Assembly: GCA_964409775.1 (NCBI GenBank)
Contig: CAYPEI010000005.1
Span: 136,674 to 200,673, forward strand
Source of the DNA: JAHBXL01 sp964409775
GTDB lineage: Bacteria > Planctomycetota > Phycisphaerae > Phycisphaerales > UBA1924
Direction of reading: 5' to 3'
DNA length: 64,000 bases
Part shown: one piece after another, positions 25,452 to 35,500 of the stretch
How the letters are laid out: the number at the start of each line of letters is the position of its first letter
Position numbering within the stretch: the first letter of the stretch is position 1
Position numbers and translations under genes: made by a program
The notes under the pieces: generated by a model
Told to the model about the DNA's origin: nothing
Database searches by the model: none
Seen by the model: only the letters and a program-made list of their open reading frames with translations

Positions 25452-25811
25452 TTACCAACTGCCGCGGCCGCCGCCACCACCGCCGCCGCCGTAGCCACCA
25501 CCACCGCCGCGACGGCCACCACCGCCGCCGCCACCGAATCCGCCACGGCCACCGCCACCGCCGCCCGCCTCGCGGGGCCGAGCCTCGTTGACAGTGATGG
25601 TGCGGCCATCGACGTTCTTGCCGCTGAGGGCTTCGATCGCCGCGCGGGCCTCATCATCGTTCGCGAACTCGACAAAGCCGAACCCACGGGGCCGGCCGGT
25701 GTCACGGTCCATGACGAGCGAGGCGGACGTGACCTGACCGTGTGCCTCGAAGATCTGACGGAGTTGTGCCTCGGTGGTGCTGAACGAGAGATTGCCGACG
25801 TAAAGCTTCAT
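25452..25811 (-). CDS. RRM-type RNA-binding protein with Gly-rich tail
   Basis: A 119-residue protein with one RNA recognition motif (1-80). RNP2 is LYVGNL (3-8) and RNP1 is RGFGFVEF; both aromatic positions are intact. The C-terminal 38 residues are almost only Gly, Arg and a few Tyr/Phe/Trp, like an RGG box. Similar proteins in cyanobacteria and planctomycetes are cold-responsive RNA chaperones; regulation here cannot be read. ATG 25811 follows AAGGGCAGGA. The reading frame continues upstream to 26195 but loses RRM character there. A strong terminator lies downstream. Confidence 0.92.
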   Translation of the reverse strand: MKLYVGNLSFSTTEAQLRQIFEAHGQVTSASLVMDRDTGRPRGFGFVEFANDDEARAAIEALSGKNVDGRTITVNEARPREAGGGGGGRGGFGGGGGGGRRGGGGGYGGGGGGGGRGSW

Positions 25812-26055
25812 GTTCGCTGAATCCTGCCCTTGAATGTGAGACCGGTGCTTGAACTCGGGCAAGAGAAAGCGTCGGCGATCCTGAGGTCGGGCCCGCTTGG
25901 GCCAGAACGAGAACCAGATCAAATCAATGCTAGCCACCCCGCTCCATGGCGGCGAACCGCCGGGGATTGTCCGGGACTTGTACGCCACCCCGACCGAGAC
26001 TCCCGGTAGACTCCGGACCCGCGAGCAGGGGAGGGGCTCCCGCAGGAGCGAACAG

Positions 26056-27078
26056 ATGCGATTCCGGAGGTACCGGCGAGATGTCGGAACACTCTGCTTG
26101 GGGGGAGCGGCGGCCGTGTTGATGACGTGCGAAGGCGGTCGCCCCGGAGACGCGGGTGCCGGCTCGTCGTCACCGCCAACGCTCACCCTGAACACGCCAA
26201 GCGTTCCAGCGGACCGCCTGAACGATCAGGCCGGACAAGATGTCGGACCCCTGCACAACGTGATGCGGGTGACGCCCCGGTTGATCAGCGGGAACTCGCC
26301 GGAGTCCGATGCGGCATTCGCCGAACTTCAAGCGCTGGGTGTCAAGACCATCATTTCCGTCGACGGCGCCAAGCCCATGGTCGATCGCGCTGCGGCCTAC
26401 GGGATTCGGTACGTCCACGTGCCGGTCGGGTACGACGGGATCGACGTCCAACAGCAGGTGCTGATCGCCAAGGCGTACCGGGACCTGGAGGGGCCGGTGT
26501 ACATCCACTGCCACCACGGAAAGCACCGTGGGCCCGCCGCGGCCGCCAGCGCGGCGGCGATCGTCGGCGAGATCACTCCCACCCAGGGGGTGGAGTTCAT
26601 GCGACGCGCGAAAACCGCAGATTCCTATCCGGGGTTGTACGAGTGCGTCTCGTCCATCTCGCCGGAGTTGAAGTCACGGCTGGACAAGGCTCCGGCCGCG
26701 ACGTCCCTGCCTTCGGTCGCAACCGTATCCGGACTTGTCGACCACATGGTGGGGATCGACTTCGCGTTCGAGAACCTCGGACGCATCAAGATGGCTGGGT
26801 GGACCACGCCCAAAGACCACCCGGACCTCGTGCCCGCGGCGGAAGCCGGCAGGTTGACCGAGCATTACCGGTTGCTTCGGACCGATGCCGAGTGCAAGTC
26901 CAAACCGGCCGAGTTCGGGAGACTGCTCGCCACGGCTTGGGAGCAGGCCCAGGCGATGGAAGACGCGCTGGCCTCGGCAGGGAAGCCCGCCGGCGAACTG
27001 AACCTGCTGTACGAGGCGGTGGACCAGTCGTGCAAGGACTGCCACGCCTCATACCGGAACAAGCGATCATCGCGATAA
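26056..27078 (+). CDS. Exported tyrosine/dual-specificity phosphatase-like domain fused to a cytochrome c'-like domain
   Basis: A 340-residue two-domain protein. The N-terminus (basic, then hydrophobic to Cys25) is a signal or lipoprotein-type export sequence. Residues about 65-200 form a PTP/DSP fold; the P-loop IHCHHGKHRG gives C152-x5-R158. Residues about 225-340 look like a helical bundle ending in CKDCHASYRNKR, a CxxCH heme site (326-330) close to the C-terminus, as in cytochrome c'. Covalent heme needs export, which agrees with the N-terminus. Possible roles are redox- or gas-sensitive phosphatase or a lipid/inositol phosphatase; none is proven. ATG 26056 follows AGGAG. A histidine kinase gene is 106 bp downstream. 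Confidence 0.75.
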   Translation: MRFRRYRRDVGTLCLGGAAAVLMTCEGGRPGDAGAGSSSPPTLTLNTPSVPADRLNDQAGQDVGPLHNVMRVTPRLISGNSPESDAAFAELQALGVKTIISVDGAKPMVDRAAAYGIRYVHVPVGYDGIDVQQQVLIAKAYRDLEGPVYIHCHHGKHRGPAAAASAAAIVGEITPTQGVEFMRRAKTADSYPGLYECVSSISPELKSRLDKAPAATSLPSVATVSGLVDHMVGIDFAFENLGRIKMAGWTTPKDHPDLVPAAEAGRLTEHYRLLRTDAECKSKPAEFGRLLATAWEQAQAMEDALASAGKPAGELNLLYEAVDQSCKDCHASYRNKRSSR

Positions 27079-27171
27079 GCGGTGCCATCGTCCCGGCGAG
27101 GTCGGGCTCGGCCCCGTGTCTGGAGAACAACCGTGACCGTGGTCGTGACCGGCATGGGGTTCAGCCGCACC

Positions 27172-27177
27172 TAGACT
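27172..27177 (+). promoter_or_regulatory. -10-like hexamer before histidine kinase gene
   Basis: TAGACT ends 7 nt before ATG 27185. No Shine-Dalgarno is seen. GTGACC at 27145-27150 is too far away to be a standard -35. Confidence 0.4.
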
Positions 27178-27184
27178 TCGGCCC

Positions 27185-28906
27185 ATGTGGCGAGGCATCT
27201 CACTTGCCAATAAGTGCCTGCTGCTCTTCGGGGCGGCGGTTGTCCTCATTATTGTCGCGGCGCTGTTCGTGTCGTGGCTCCGGATGAGCGCGATCGTCGA
27301 TGAGTCGCAGCGGGAACTCTCCCGGGAGTTGGTGGAGTCGTGGGAGTCGTTTGCGACAGAGGTGACGCCCGCCGGACCGCGTCTCCGCGTCGGTGTCGAG
27401 GCGGATGTCGGCGGCGCGAAGATCATCCTCCTCACGCCTTCAGCGGCGGAGAACAGCCAGGATGCCACCGTCGCACGGGCGTGGATCGACTTGACCCGCG
27501 ATCCGGATCGTGGGGAGTGGCATTGGGCACGATGGTCGGGTCTCTCTCGGGAGTACCGCTACGCCAAGCCGGTGCGGCACGTTGGAAACGAGGAAGGGCC
27601 CATCCAGGGCATGGTGATGCTCACCCGCACCAGCAGCAGCGCCGGCTGGCAGATGCTCGGCAACATGGCCTATCTCCTCAGTGCCGGGTTGATCGCACTC
27701 GGCCTGGCGGTGCTGGTGTTCTACCTGATCACCAACCGGCTGATTCTGGGTCCGGTTCGCTCGCTCAAAGACACGGCGGAACTGGTTCGTGAAGGCGACC
27801 TGCAGGTGCGATCCGAGATCCAGACCGGCGATGAGTTCGAGGAACTGGGCGAGACGTTCAACCAGATGCTCGAGGCCCTGACGAGCACGCAGGAGCAACT
27901 GCGCGCGATGAACCGCTCGCTGGACCTGCGCGTGAACGAACTCGCCGAGCGCAACCTCGCGCTGTACGAGTCGAACAAACTCAAAGGCGAGTTTCTGGCC
28001 AACGTGAGCCACGAACTTCGCACTCCCCTGAACTCGATCATCGGATTCACCGAGTTGCTCATCGAGGTCGCCGACAAGGAGGCGGAAGCGGGCGACGACT
28101 CGACGCGGTTAGCCAAGCGGCGGCGGTATCTCGAGAACATCAGCACCTCCGGCCGCTCGCTGCTGGAACTGATCAACGGCCTGCTCGAAATGGCCAAACT
28201 TGAGGCAGGCAAGATGGAGTTGCGGGTCGAGTCCGTGAACCTGCGGGAACTGCTCGAGACGCTCGCCGCGATGATGCGTCCCCTCGCCGACCGCAGCGGA
28301 GTTGAACTCGTGGTCGAGTTGCCCGCGGACCTGCCCATGCTGGAGACCGATGGCAAGAAACTTCAGCAGGTGGTGTTCAACCTGCTGAGCAACGCGGTGA
28401 AGTTCACGAGCGACAAGTGGAACGCACCGGGCGGCGTCTCTGCCGGCGGGAGCACGGGTGGCGCGTGGACGGGGGGCGGCGCAGCGCCAGGTCCGCAGGC
28501 TCCTGCGGCAGCGGGCGGAGCGCGAGTCACGCTGCGGGCCGAGCGGCTTGTCGGCCGCGCAACCGAAGGGCCGGCGTCATCGGACCGGATCCGGATCAGC
28601 GTGCTGGATACCGGTCCGGGCATCGCGCCCGAGGATCGGGAGCGCATCTTCGAAAAGTTCCAGCAAGCCGACAGCGGGCACACGCGTCGACACACGGGCA
28701 CAGGGCTGGGCCTGGCCATTTGCAAGGAACTGACGGGGATTCTGCAGGGGGAGATTCAACTCGAGAGCGAGGTCGGACGGGGATCGATGTTGAGCGTGAT
28801 CCTGCCGACCAAGATCGACGCCGGGCGTGCGGAGGAGATGCGGCTGGAGATGGCGTTCCGCGGCAAACTCGCCGAGCGAAAAGACAAGGACAAGCAGCCT
28901 GTGTGA
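27185..28906 (+). CDS. Sensor histidine kinase (HAMP-HisKA-HATPase)
   Basis: A 573-residue membrane sensor kinase. TM1 is at about 10-32 and TM2 at about 160-185, enclosing a 125-residue periplasmic domain without a recognised fold. HAMP follows (NRLILGPVRSLKDTAELVREGDLQ), then a coiled coil, then the H-box NVSHELRTPLNSIIGF with phospho-acceptor His at about 275. N-box is QQVVFNLLSNAVKFT, G1 is DTGPGI and G2 is GTGLGLAI. A Gly/Ala-rich loop of about 35 residues sits between N and G1. No receiver domain or adjacent response regulator is present, so its partner is encoded elsewhere. It follows the phosphatase-cytochrome gene. Confidence 0.92.
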   Translation: MWRGISLANKCLLLFGAAVVLIIVAALFVSWLRMSAIVDESQRELSRELVESWESFATEVTPAGPRLRVGVEADVGGAKIILLTPSAAENSQDATVARAWIDLTRDPDRGEWHWARWSGLSREYRYAKPVRHVGNEEGPIQGMVMLTRTSSSAGWQMLGNMAYLLSAGLIALGLAVLVFYLITNRLILGPVRSLKDTAELVREGDLQVRSEIQTGDEFEELGETFNQMLEALTSTQEQLRAMNRSLDLRVNELAERNLALYESNKLKGEFLANVSHELRTPLNSIIGFTELLIEVADKEAEAGDDSTRLAKRRRYLENISTSGRSLLELINGLLEMAKLEAGKMELRVESVNLRELLETLAAMMRPLADRSGVELVVELPADLPMLETDGKKLQQVVFNLLSNAVKFTSDKWNAPGGVSAGGSTGGAWTGGGAAPGPQAPAAAGGARVTLRAERLVGRATEGPASSDRIRISVLDTGPGIAPEDRERIFEKFQQADSGHTRRHTGTGLGLAICKELTGILQGEIQLESEVGRGSMLSVILPTKIDAGRAEEMRLEMAFRGKLAERKDKDKQPV

Positions 28907-28930
28907 CTCGTCACGGCATGCTCACGCCGG

Positions 28931-29359
28931 TCAGATTCCGACTGCCCCGGGATGGTGACGGATCTCGATGGGCTGGTCGCGCTCGAAGTCGACGCCGATG
29001 ACATCGATGCGCAGCGGACGGGATTGCCAGCGGTTGGCCCTTGCCAGGTGTTTGAGGATCTTCACGAGTTTGCGGCGCTTCTCGGCGGTCACCGACGCTT
29101 CGGCCGGAGGGTCAGCGCGGTTGGCGTCAAGCCTGCGCGCTTTGACCTCCACCAGAATGATCGTGCTGCGATCGGGCCCTTCGCACAGCAGGTCCGCCTC
29201 GCCCATGGGCACTCGGGCGTTGCGGGCGAGGACCCTGTAGCCGCGGGCCTTGAGGAACTTCTCGGCTGCGCGTTCTCCGGCGGGGCCGAGGGGGTCACGC
29301 CTCTCCGACCAGGCCGGTGGCCGCAGGATCCGGAAGAGCCGCACGAGCCGCTGAAACAT
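28931..29359 (-). CDS. yraN: YraN family (UPF0102) nuclease-like protein
   Basis: A 142-residue small protein with the restriction-endonuclease-like core of UPF0102. GPAGERAAEKFLKARGYRVLARNAR, GEADLLCEGPDRSTIILVEVKAR and the basic segment EKRRKLVKILKHLAR match the family; D and EVK are the PD-(D/E)XK-type acidic and Lys residues. Its function is unknown; it is often encoded next to ribosomal or envelope genes. ATG 29359 is 2 bp after the stop of the SurA-like gene, so the two are likely coupled. The frame upstream to 29398 lies inside the neighbour and is not used. Confidence 0.88.
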   Translation of the reverse strand: MFQRLVRLFRILRPPAWSERRDPLGPAGERAAEKFLKARGYRVLARNARVPMGEADLLCEGPDRSTIILVEVKARRLDANRADPPAEASVTAEKRRKLVKILKHLARANRWQSRPLRIDVIGVDFERDQPIEIRHHPGAVGI

Positions 29360-29360
29360 G

Positions 29361-30659
29361 TCAGTGTGCCTGTACCGGCATGTAGCGCTCGATGGCAATG
29401 GTCATGGCCTCCTGCACCATCGAATCGATCCGCGTGAAACTCCCCCGCTCCAGCAGACGGCGCAGGTACACGTCGCGCTCCTGCCCGAACTTGCGGTCCC
29501 TGAGTGCCGACTCGATCTCGAGTTGAGCGTCGTAGAGCGAAACACCCTTGCCCGGATCGAGGGCCTCGAGGTGGATCCAGGCGAGTTTCCCATCCCAGGG
29601 AATCGGTGAGGTCGTCTGTCCGGGTGCAAGGCGCTGGGCCGCTTCCGTCATCGCCTTGTCCGCGAATAGTTGGGACTGGCCATAGGGAACGCTGAGTTCT
29701 CGCTTGGCCAGTCCGCCCTGAGAACGGAGAAACGTGTTGAACTCCATCGACGCCGCGTCGGCGAACGGCTTGGTGGAGATGGCTTCCTCCGCCTCTCGCA
29801 CCGCGTCGACATCCGTGGCGGCGACGGCAATCACGCGAAGCGTGGCGCTGCCGGGGGGGTTGTATCGTGCAAAGTTGCGCTCGTAGTCCTGCCGGATCAA
29901 CCGCCACGGCACATTGACGCGCGGAATCACCTTGGTGCGCAGTTCGTTGTTGATCAGTTCCCGCTCCAGCCGGTCGCGGGCCTCCTCCTGCAGTGTTCGT
30001 CCCGTGGATTCTCGCAGCGCTTCGTCGGCCTGGAGCGCGCTGCCCGACTGGGTGCTGACGAGGTTCTGCTGGATCTTCCCGAGAAAGTAAAACAGCCCCT
30101 GGCGAGTCTCCAGCGGGAGCGACGCCTGGGCCTCGGCGAGGATCAACTCGTCGCGAACCTTGCTGGTGATGACGCCGATGAGGTCGTTCGATGCATCGCG
30201 GGCAAACCTGGCACGGTCTCCGCGCGAGTCGGCCGCGAATGCCCGCAGCCTGCCGTCCAGCGGGGTCAGGACCTCTGACGCGAAGAGCGGCCGGCCGTTG
30301 ATCTGGCCGATGACGGATTCGAGGATGATCGGCTTGTCGGTCGGCGTGGCGGGCGCCGCGGCGACATCCGGCTCGCCAACAAATGAGCGCAAGGCAAGCG
30401 TGTCCGCCGGCATGTCCCGACGCGACGCTTCCGCTCCGGCGGGCTCAGCAGCGCCGCGGGCCTGACTTGGCCGCGATTCCGTTGGTTGCGGCTCGGCGGC
30501 GGGCTTTGTGGCCGCCGCGCTGCGTGCCCCGGCGAACTGCTCCGCCCGCAAGCGCTCGGTGGTTGCCCTGGACTCGCCTGATGAGCACGCACAATGCCCG
30601 ATCGAGGCGAGCAGCAGTCCGGCGTGAAGGAGTGATTTGGTACGGGCGTCCATGCGCAT
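29361..30659 (-). CDS. SurA-like periplasmic foldase / peptidyl-prolyl isomerase
   Basis: A 432-residue exported protein. The N-terminus has a hydrophobic segment followed by two Cys (GHCACSS, 21-27), possibly a lipoprotein although the lipobox is poor. An Ala/Pro/Glu-rich linker (about 30-110) precedes a SurA-N-like region (VIGQINGRPLFASEVL). A helical region (about 150-260) leads to a parvulin-like domain (about 265-390; LRVIAVAATDVDAVREAEEAI, then AQRLAPGQTTSPIPWDGKLAWIHLEA). It likely helps fold outer-membrane proteins. Parvulin active-site residues are not all recognisable, so isomerase activity is uncertain. The 5' end faces the DUF1844 gene. Confidence 0.75.
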   Translation of the reverse strand: MRMDARTKSLLHAGLLLASIGHCACSSGESRATTERLRAEQFAGARSAAATKPAAEPQPTESRPSQARGAAEPAGAEASRRDMPADTLALRSFVGEPDVAAAPATPTDKPIILESVIGQINGRPLFASEVLTPLDGRLRAFAADSRGDRARFARDASNDLIGVITSKVRDELILAEAQASLPLETRQGLFYFLGKIQQNLVSTQSGSALQADEALRESTGRTLQEEARDRLERELINNELRTKVIPRVNVPWRLIRQDYERNFARYNPPGSATLRVIAVAATDVDAVREAEEAISTKPFADAASMEFNTFLRSQGGLAKRELSVPYGQSQLFADKAMTEAAQRLAPGQTTSPIPWDGKLAWIHLEALDPGKGVSLYDAQLEIESALRDRKFGQERDVYLRRLLERGSFTRIDSMVQEAMTIAIERYMPVQAH

Positions 30660-30761
30660 GTTTCGAAGGTGTCGGGGAGGTTACCCGCAACAGTCCACCT
30701 CTGCAAACAGCCCCTATAGTCCCCGAGCGGCAACCGCTCCGGTGAGCCGCGAGGAGTGACG

Positions 30762-31274
30762 ATGTCGCAGAATCCCGGTGAGCCCAAGATCGTGATCGAC
30801 AGTGACTGGAAGGCCCAGGCCCAGGCCGAGCGCGAGAAGTTGGCAGCCCAAGAAAAGAAGGCCGCGGCGTCAAAGCCCCCTCAGGGAACCGGACCGGGTG
30901 CGGCGGCTGGCCAGCAGATGGAGGGCCTGCCGCCCGCAGACTTTCGGAGCCTCCTTGAGGTGTTGATCACACAGGCCCTGATGTACATGGGCGGATTCCC
31001 GGATCCCGAGACCGGCCGAGCGATGGTGTCGTTGGAGCACGCCAAGTTCCACATCGATCTCCTTGCGGTCCTCGAAGCGAAGACCAAGGGGAATCTGGCC
31101 GCCGAGGAGGCCGCGGACCTCGCGCAGGTCCTCAATCAACTCCGGCTCCAGTTCGTGGAGATCAGCAAAGCGGTGGCGCAGGCCATCGCCAAGGGCGCTG
31201 TGAAGGGCGCAGGCGGAGCGGGCGTACCGCCTGTCGGCCCGGCGACCGGAGCAGGGTTTGGCCTGGTGAGTTGA
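30762..31274 (+). CDS. DUF1844 family protein
   Basis: A 170-residue soluble protein. The N-terminal third is a charged Lys/Glu/Ala helix with low complexity. The conserved block is FRSLLEVLITQALMYMGGFPDPETG, then LEHAKFHIDLLAVLEAKTKGNLAAEEAADLAQVLNQLRLQFVEI, which matches DUF1844. The C-terminus is Gly/Ala/Pro-rich. The family is common in planctomycetes and deltaproteobacteria and has no known function. ATG 30762 follows GAGGAG; GTG 30756 is inside that Shine-Dalgarno. TATAGT at 30715-30720 is a possible -10. Confidence 0.85.
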   Translation: MSQNPGEPKIVIDSDWKAQAQAEREKLAAQEKKAAASKPPQGTGPGAAAGQQMEGLPPADFRSLLEVLITQALMYMGGFPDPETGRAMVSLEHAKFHIDLLAVLEAKTKGNLAAEEAADLAQVLNQLRLQFVEISKAVAQAIAKGAVKGAGGAGVPPVGPATGAGFGLVS

Positions 31275-31315
31275 CGCACGCGGCGGGAAACCGGGGGATC
31301 GCGTCCGGACCGCAC

Positions 31316-31321
31316 TACGAT
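31316..31321 (+). promoter_or_regulatory. -10-like hexamer before mnmA
   Basis: TACGAT ends 6 nt before ATG 31328. TGGGGC between them could act as a weak Shine-Dalgarno, but the spacing fits a leaderless start. Confidence 0.4.
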
Positions 31322-31327
31322 TGGGGC

Positions 31328-32512
31328 ATGGCAGCCGGATCGGGCAAAGGCAAGGTGCTGGTGGCGATGTCGGGCGGGGTCGATTCGTCCGTTGCCGCGG
31401 CACTGCTCGCACGCGATGGATACGAGGTCGTGGGATGCTTCATGCGGCTGGGCTCACCGGGGGAGACGCTCGACTCGCTGCTTGAGTTCGACGAACGGCA
31501 GATCGCATGCGATCCGACGCGGGTGAGGATCGGGCACCATGGGTGCTGTTCGATCAACGACGCGGCGGACGCGAGGCTGGTCGCCGCGGAACTGGGCGTC
31601 GCGTTCTACGTCGTCAACTTCAAGAAGGACTTCGGTCGCATCATCGACTACTTCGTCGACGAGTATGTCGCAGGCCGGACACCCAACCCCTGCGTCCGCT
31701 GCAACGACTGGCTGAAGTTCGGGAAACTTCACGACTATGCCGAGCAGATCGGCGCTCAGCAGGTCGCGACCGGCCACTACGCGCGGGTGGTACGCGACGA
31801 ACACGGGCGGGCGGCGCTGATGCGAGGGCTGGATGCGGACAAGGACCAGTCATACGTGCTGTTCGGAATGAGGCGGGATCGACTTGCACGAACGCTGCTG
31901 CCGATCGGCGAGTTCCGAAAGCCGGACGTCCGCGCGATGGCGAAGGACATGGGATTGCCGACGTTTGACAAGCCGGACTCGCAGGAAATCTGCTTTGTTC
32001 CCGACAATGACTACGCGGGGCTGGTGGAGCGGCGGCGCCCTGAAGCGACGGTGGCGGGTGAGATTCTGGACCCGAATGGGAATCGGGTGGGCGACCACGC
32101 CGGCCAGCATCGATTTACCATTGGGCAGCGCCGCGGCGTGGGCATCGCGCTGGGGTACCCGGTCTTTGTGGTGGGAAAGGATGTCGCAACGAACACGGTC
32201 ACGGTCGGGCCGCGCGAGATGCTCATGGCCCGTGGTCTGATCGCGTGTGAAGTCAACTGGCTCGTGGACGAGCCTGCGACGGGACAGTGGCATTCCTGCC
32301 GGGTCAAGGTGCGGAGCAACTCGGCGCCGTCCGGCGCGAGGTTCCGCTGGGATGGGGGACGGCGCGAACTAGAAGTGGCGTTCGATGAACCCATCGAAGC
32401 GGTGGCTCCCGGGCAGGCGGTGGTGCTGTATGAACAGGACCTCGTGCTCGGCGGTGGGTGGATCCGCACCGCGGTCAGTGGCGATCAACCCGCGAACCAC
32501 GCGGAGAGATAG
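31328..32512 (+). CDS. mnmA: tRNA-specific 2-thiouridylase MnmA
   Basis: A 394-residue enzyme that thiolates U34 in tRNAs for Lys, Glu and Gln. SGGVDSSVAAALL is the ATP-pyrophosphatase P-loop. NPCVRCNDWLKFG holds the first catalytic Cys and PDSQEICFVPDNDY the second. FTIGQRRGVGIA and the final barrel (ARFRWDGGRRELEVAFDEPIEAVAPGQAVVLYEQDLVLGGGWI) complete the fold. The region after strand 2 carries extra residues with HHGCCSINDAADAR in place of the shorter usual loop. ATG 31328 is chosen because the conserved sequence starts there; the upstream frame to 31271 overlaps the DUF1844 stop. Confidence 0.94.
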   Translation: MAAGSGKGKVLVAMSGGVDSSVAAALLARDGYEVVGCFMRLGSPGETLDSLLEFDERQIACDPTRVRIGHHGCCSINDAADARLVAAELGVAFYVVNFKKDFGRIIDYFVDEYVAGRTPNPCVRCNDWLKFGKLHDYAEQIGAQQVATGHYARVVRDEHGRAALMRGLDADKDQSYVLFGMRRDRLARTLLPIGEFRKPDVRAMAKDMGLPTFDKPDSQEICFVPDNDYAGLVERRRPEATVAGEILDPNGNRVGDHAGQHRFTIGQRRGVGIALGYPVFVVGKDVATNTVTVGPREMLMARGLIACEVNWLVDEPATGQWHSCRVKVRSNSAPSGARFRWDGGRRELEVAFDEPIEAVAPGQAVVLYEQDLVLGGGWIRTAVSGDQPANHAER

Positions 32513-35500
32513 GCGAAAATGTCGGCAACGGTGGTCTGGCCGTCGCCATCGAAGTCCGCGTCTCCGGCGAACCAGGCGCTGAGGAACGCGAAGATGTCGG
32601 CGACGGTGCGCTCGCCATCCTGGTCGAAGTCGACGGCGAACCGAGGCGCGATCACGAGTTTGGCCCCATCGTTCAGGTACTCGATCCGCGAGGTGAGCGA
32701 ACCGCCGGGTTGCTGGAGGCTCTCGCTGCTGAACGTTCCGGCTCGGTGTTCGGCGCTGAGGAACTTGAACTCGTCGCCCGAGTGCGGCACGAATCCGTCC
32801 ACGAATGCTGTGGTGATTCGCCCGTCGAGGGTTGCACTGTTGATCACGAGCAGCCGCCCGAACTGCGCGACCCCCGTGCCGGCAATGTGGATGGAGAGCG
32901 ACCCCGATTGATCCTGCACAAACTCGCCGCGGACGATCAGTGAACCCGCGGGGCCGATGACAATCTCGCCCTGGTTGGTAAATGTCCCGGATCGCGGCGT
33001 GAACTTGATCGAGCCCGCCGCGACGTCGATCTCGCCGGTGCTGGTGATGTTCAGGCCCACGAATGCCCCGGCGCCCGGGACGTTGCGCTCGATGCGGCCG
33101 TTGTTGAGCAGTTCCGCGCTCGCGGTTGGTGCCGCGAGGACGGTTCCCGAAGACGACACCTCCAGCACGCCGCCGGGAGTGACCTCGATCGTCGCATCGA
33201 GCAACGTCAGGTTTCCGGCGACCCAGTGCAACCGACCTTCGACCCGGATGTCCCTGGCCAGTGTTCGCGAGGAGCCGGCATCGAGTGCAAAGGTGCCGGT
33301 GGGCAGCAGGATGAGCCGCCCCGCGCCCTCGATCAGGCCCCCGAGCCATGTGAACTCGCCCTCGATGGACGCGTCGGCATCTCCCGAGAACACTCCCGAG
33401 ACCAGCGTTCCATTCGTGATGAATCCCGGTGCATTGAAGTACACCGATCCGCCGAGAATCGTCAGCAGGCCGATCGTGACCTCGCCGTTGAATGTTCGGG
33501 TGCTTCCCAACTGGATCGTGAGCGATTCGAAGTGCGCCGGCTGGTTGAACGTCGTCTCGCCCGAGCCCTCATCGATGGTGACGTTTTCCTCACCAAGCAC
33601 TTCATCTTCAAAGGTGATTGGTGCGCCCAGTGTGGAGATGACCAGATCAACGGGAACGAGCACGGGCCCCGCGTACAACTGGAACCCGATGGTTCTGATC
33701 AGCCCGGCGGCGATGACCGTTTGTCCGAGCGCATCCACGGTGAGCGACCCGAGCCGGCCCGTGACGGCGCTGCCGATCGCTCCGCCGATGCGCAGGCCCG
33801 CCATGCCGGTCCTCAACACGAAGTCGTTGCCATCGCCGGGTGTGGAGTCGATCTTCCCGTCAACCTCGACGTATGCGCCGATCGGGAAATAGCCGCCAAA
33901 GGTGGAGTCGAGCGCAAGCCCGGCAAAGTGGATCACGATGCTGTCGAAGACCTCGATCGTGTTTCCCTCGGTGCGGATGGACCCGAAGAGGTGGGTCGTC
34001 GAGCCGCCGCCACGGATGCGGATGCCGCCATTGTCGGTGCCGTTGATGTCGCCCGCGACGGTGATCTCGCTCGTGCCCGCCGGGCCGGTGGAGACGAACG
34101 ACGTCGGGTCTGAGAAATCGCCTCCGCCGATCACCATGCTCGACATCTGGCCTTCCTGTCCGAATATCACGGAAGCGAACCCGTCCTGGAGGCGGGACTT
34201 CTCCGCCGGATCGATGGTCAGGGCCCCGCCGGGGCCGAGCGGCGAGATGTTGATGTTGACATCGCGGCTCAGCGAGAACGGAGAGATGTGCAGGTGCCCT
34301 GACCCGCTGACTGCCGCGAGGATCGTCATATCGTCGGCACGAAGCAGCAGATCGTGCGCGCCGCACACGATCGCGCCGACAAAGACAAGCGTGCCGGTTC
34401 CGCCATCGATCGCAGCATTTGCTCCCAGGTGAATGTCGCGCAGGTGCGTCTGCCCGTTTAGCGATCGCAATAGGCCACCGTCGAGCAGCGTCAGGCCGCC
34501 GCCGGAGTCGATGAAGAGCGCGCCCAGTTGGCCCCCGGGCTGCCCACCGACCTCGCCTTCAAAGATCACATTCCCGATCCCCGCGGAGAGATTCAGGCTG
34601 TTCCCGGCGCCGGTCTGGCTGTCCACTGTGCGGCGGAATCGGATGTCCGCTCCCTGAGTCTCTCCGCCCGTCGTCGAGATGGACACCGCCGATGCGCCGA
34701 TCACGATCGCATCGTCGAAGTCGATCGGTTGGCTCTGGGTCGAGACGTTGCCGTACAGCGTGAGCGTTGATCCCGAACCAACGAACGAGAACGACGCGTT
34801 TCCGACGCCGACGAGCGGCCCGTTGAGTTCGATCGATCCGCCCGGGCCGGCCATGCGGAACTCCACAGGATCGGAGAACGTCGCGCTGCCGATGGAGAGC
34901 GTCGCGGTGCCGGTCAGGCTGCCCAGGATCAGCCGCTGCAGCCCGCCCTGGATCCGGCTCAGAGCTAGGGTCGACAGCCACAGTCCTTCGTCGATGTCAT
35001 TGATCGACATGTCCTGAGCCGCGCTGCGAGGCTTGATCTCAAGCGTCGATACCTCGTTGCCGCCGAAGACGTTTCCACCCAGGTTCAAGTTGTCCGCAAC
35101 GAGCCCGAGATCGAAGCCATTCAGGTCGATCGTGCGCCCGAAAGTGAGAGAACCTGCGCTGACGGTGATGTACCACTCGACCCGCAGATCGGCGTTGATG
35201 CTGCACGTATCGGTGACGGTGATGTTCTGGACGAAGTGGACGAGGCCGCTGGGCGAGGTCTGGATCAACTCGCGCAACTCGGCTCCGTGGAACTCCACCT
35301 GCTCGCCGCCGGAGAGTTGCAGCGAGCGCAATGCCCCGAACGAACGAACGCCGTTGAAGAACCCGGCATTCCGGGCACTGACCGACAAATCACTGCCGAG
35401 TTCAAAGGGCGACTCGGTGAAGAACCCCGATCCGGGCGCATTGCCCAGCCAGATGTCCCCGAAACTGCGCACGGCTCCGTCCGGACCGCCATAGACAAGC

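Noticed and set aside
25452..25560. Triplet repeat (CCG/CCA-rich) as a separate repeat element
   Set aside because: It encodes the Gly-rich tail of the RRM protein in frame and is explained by that protein.
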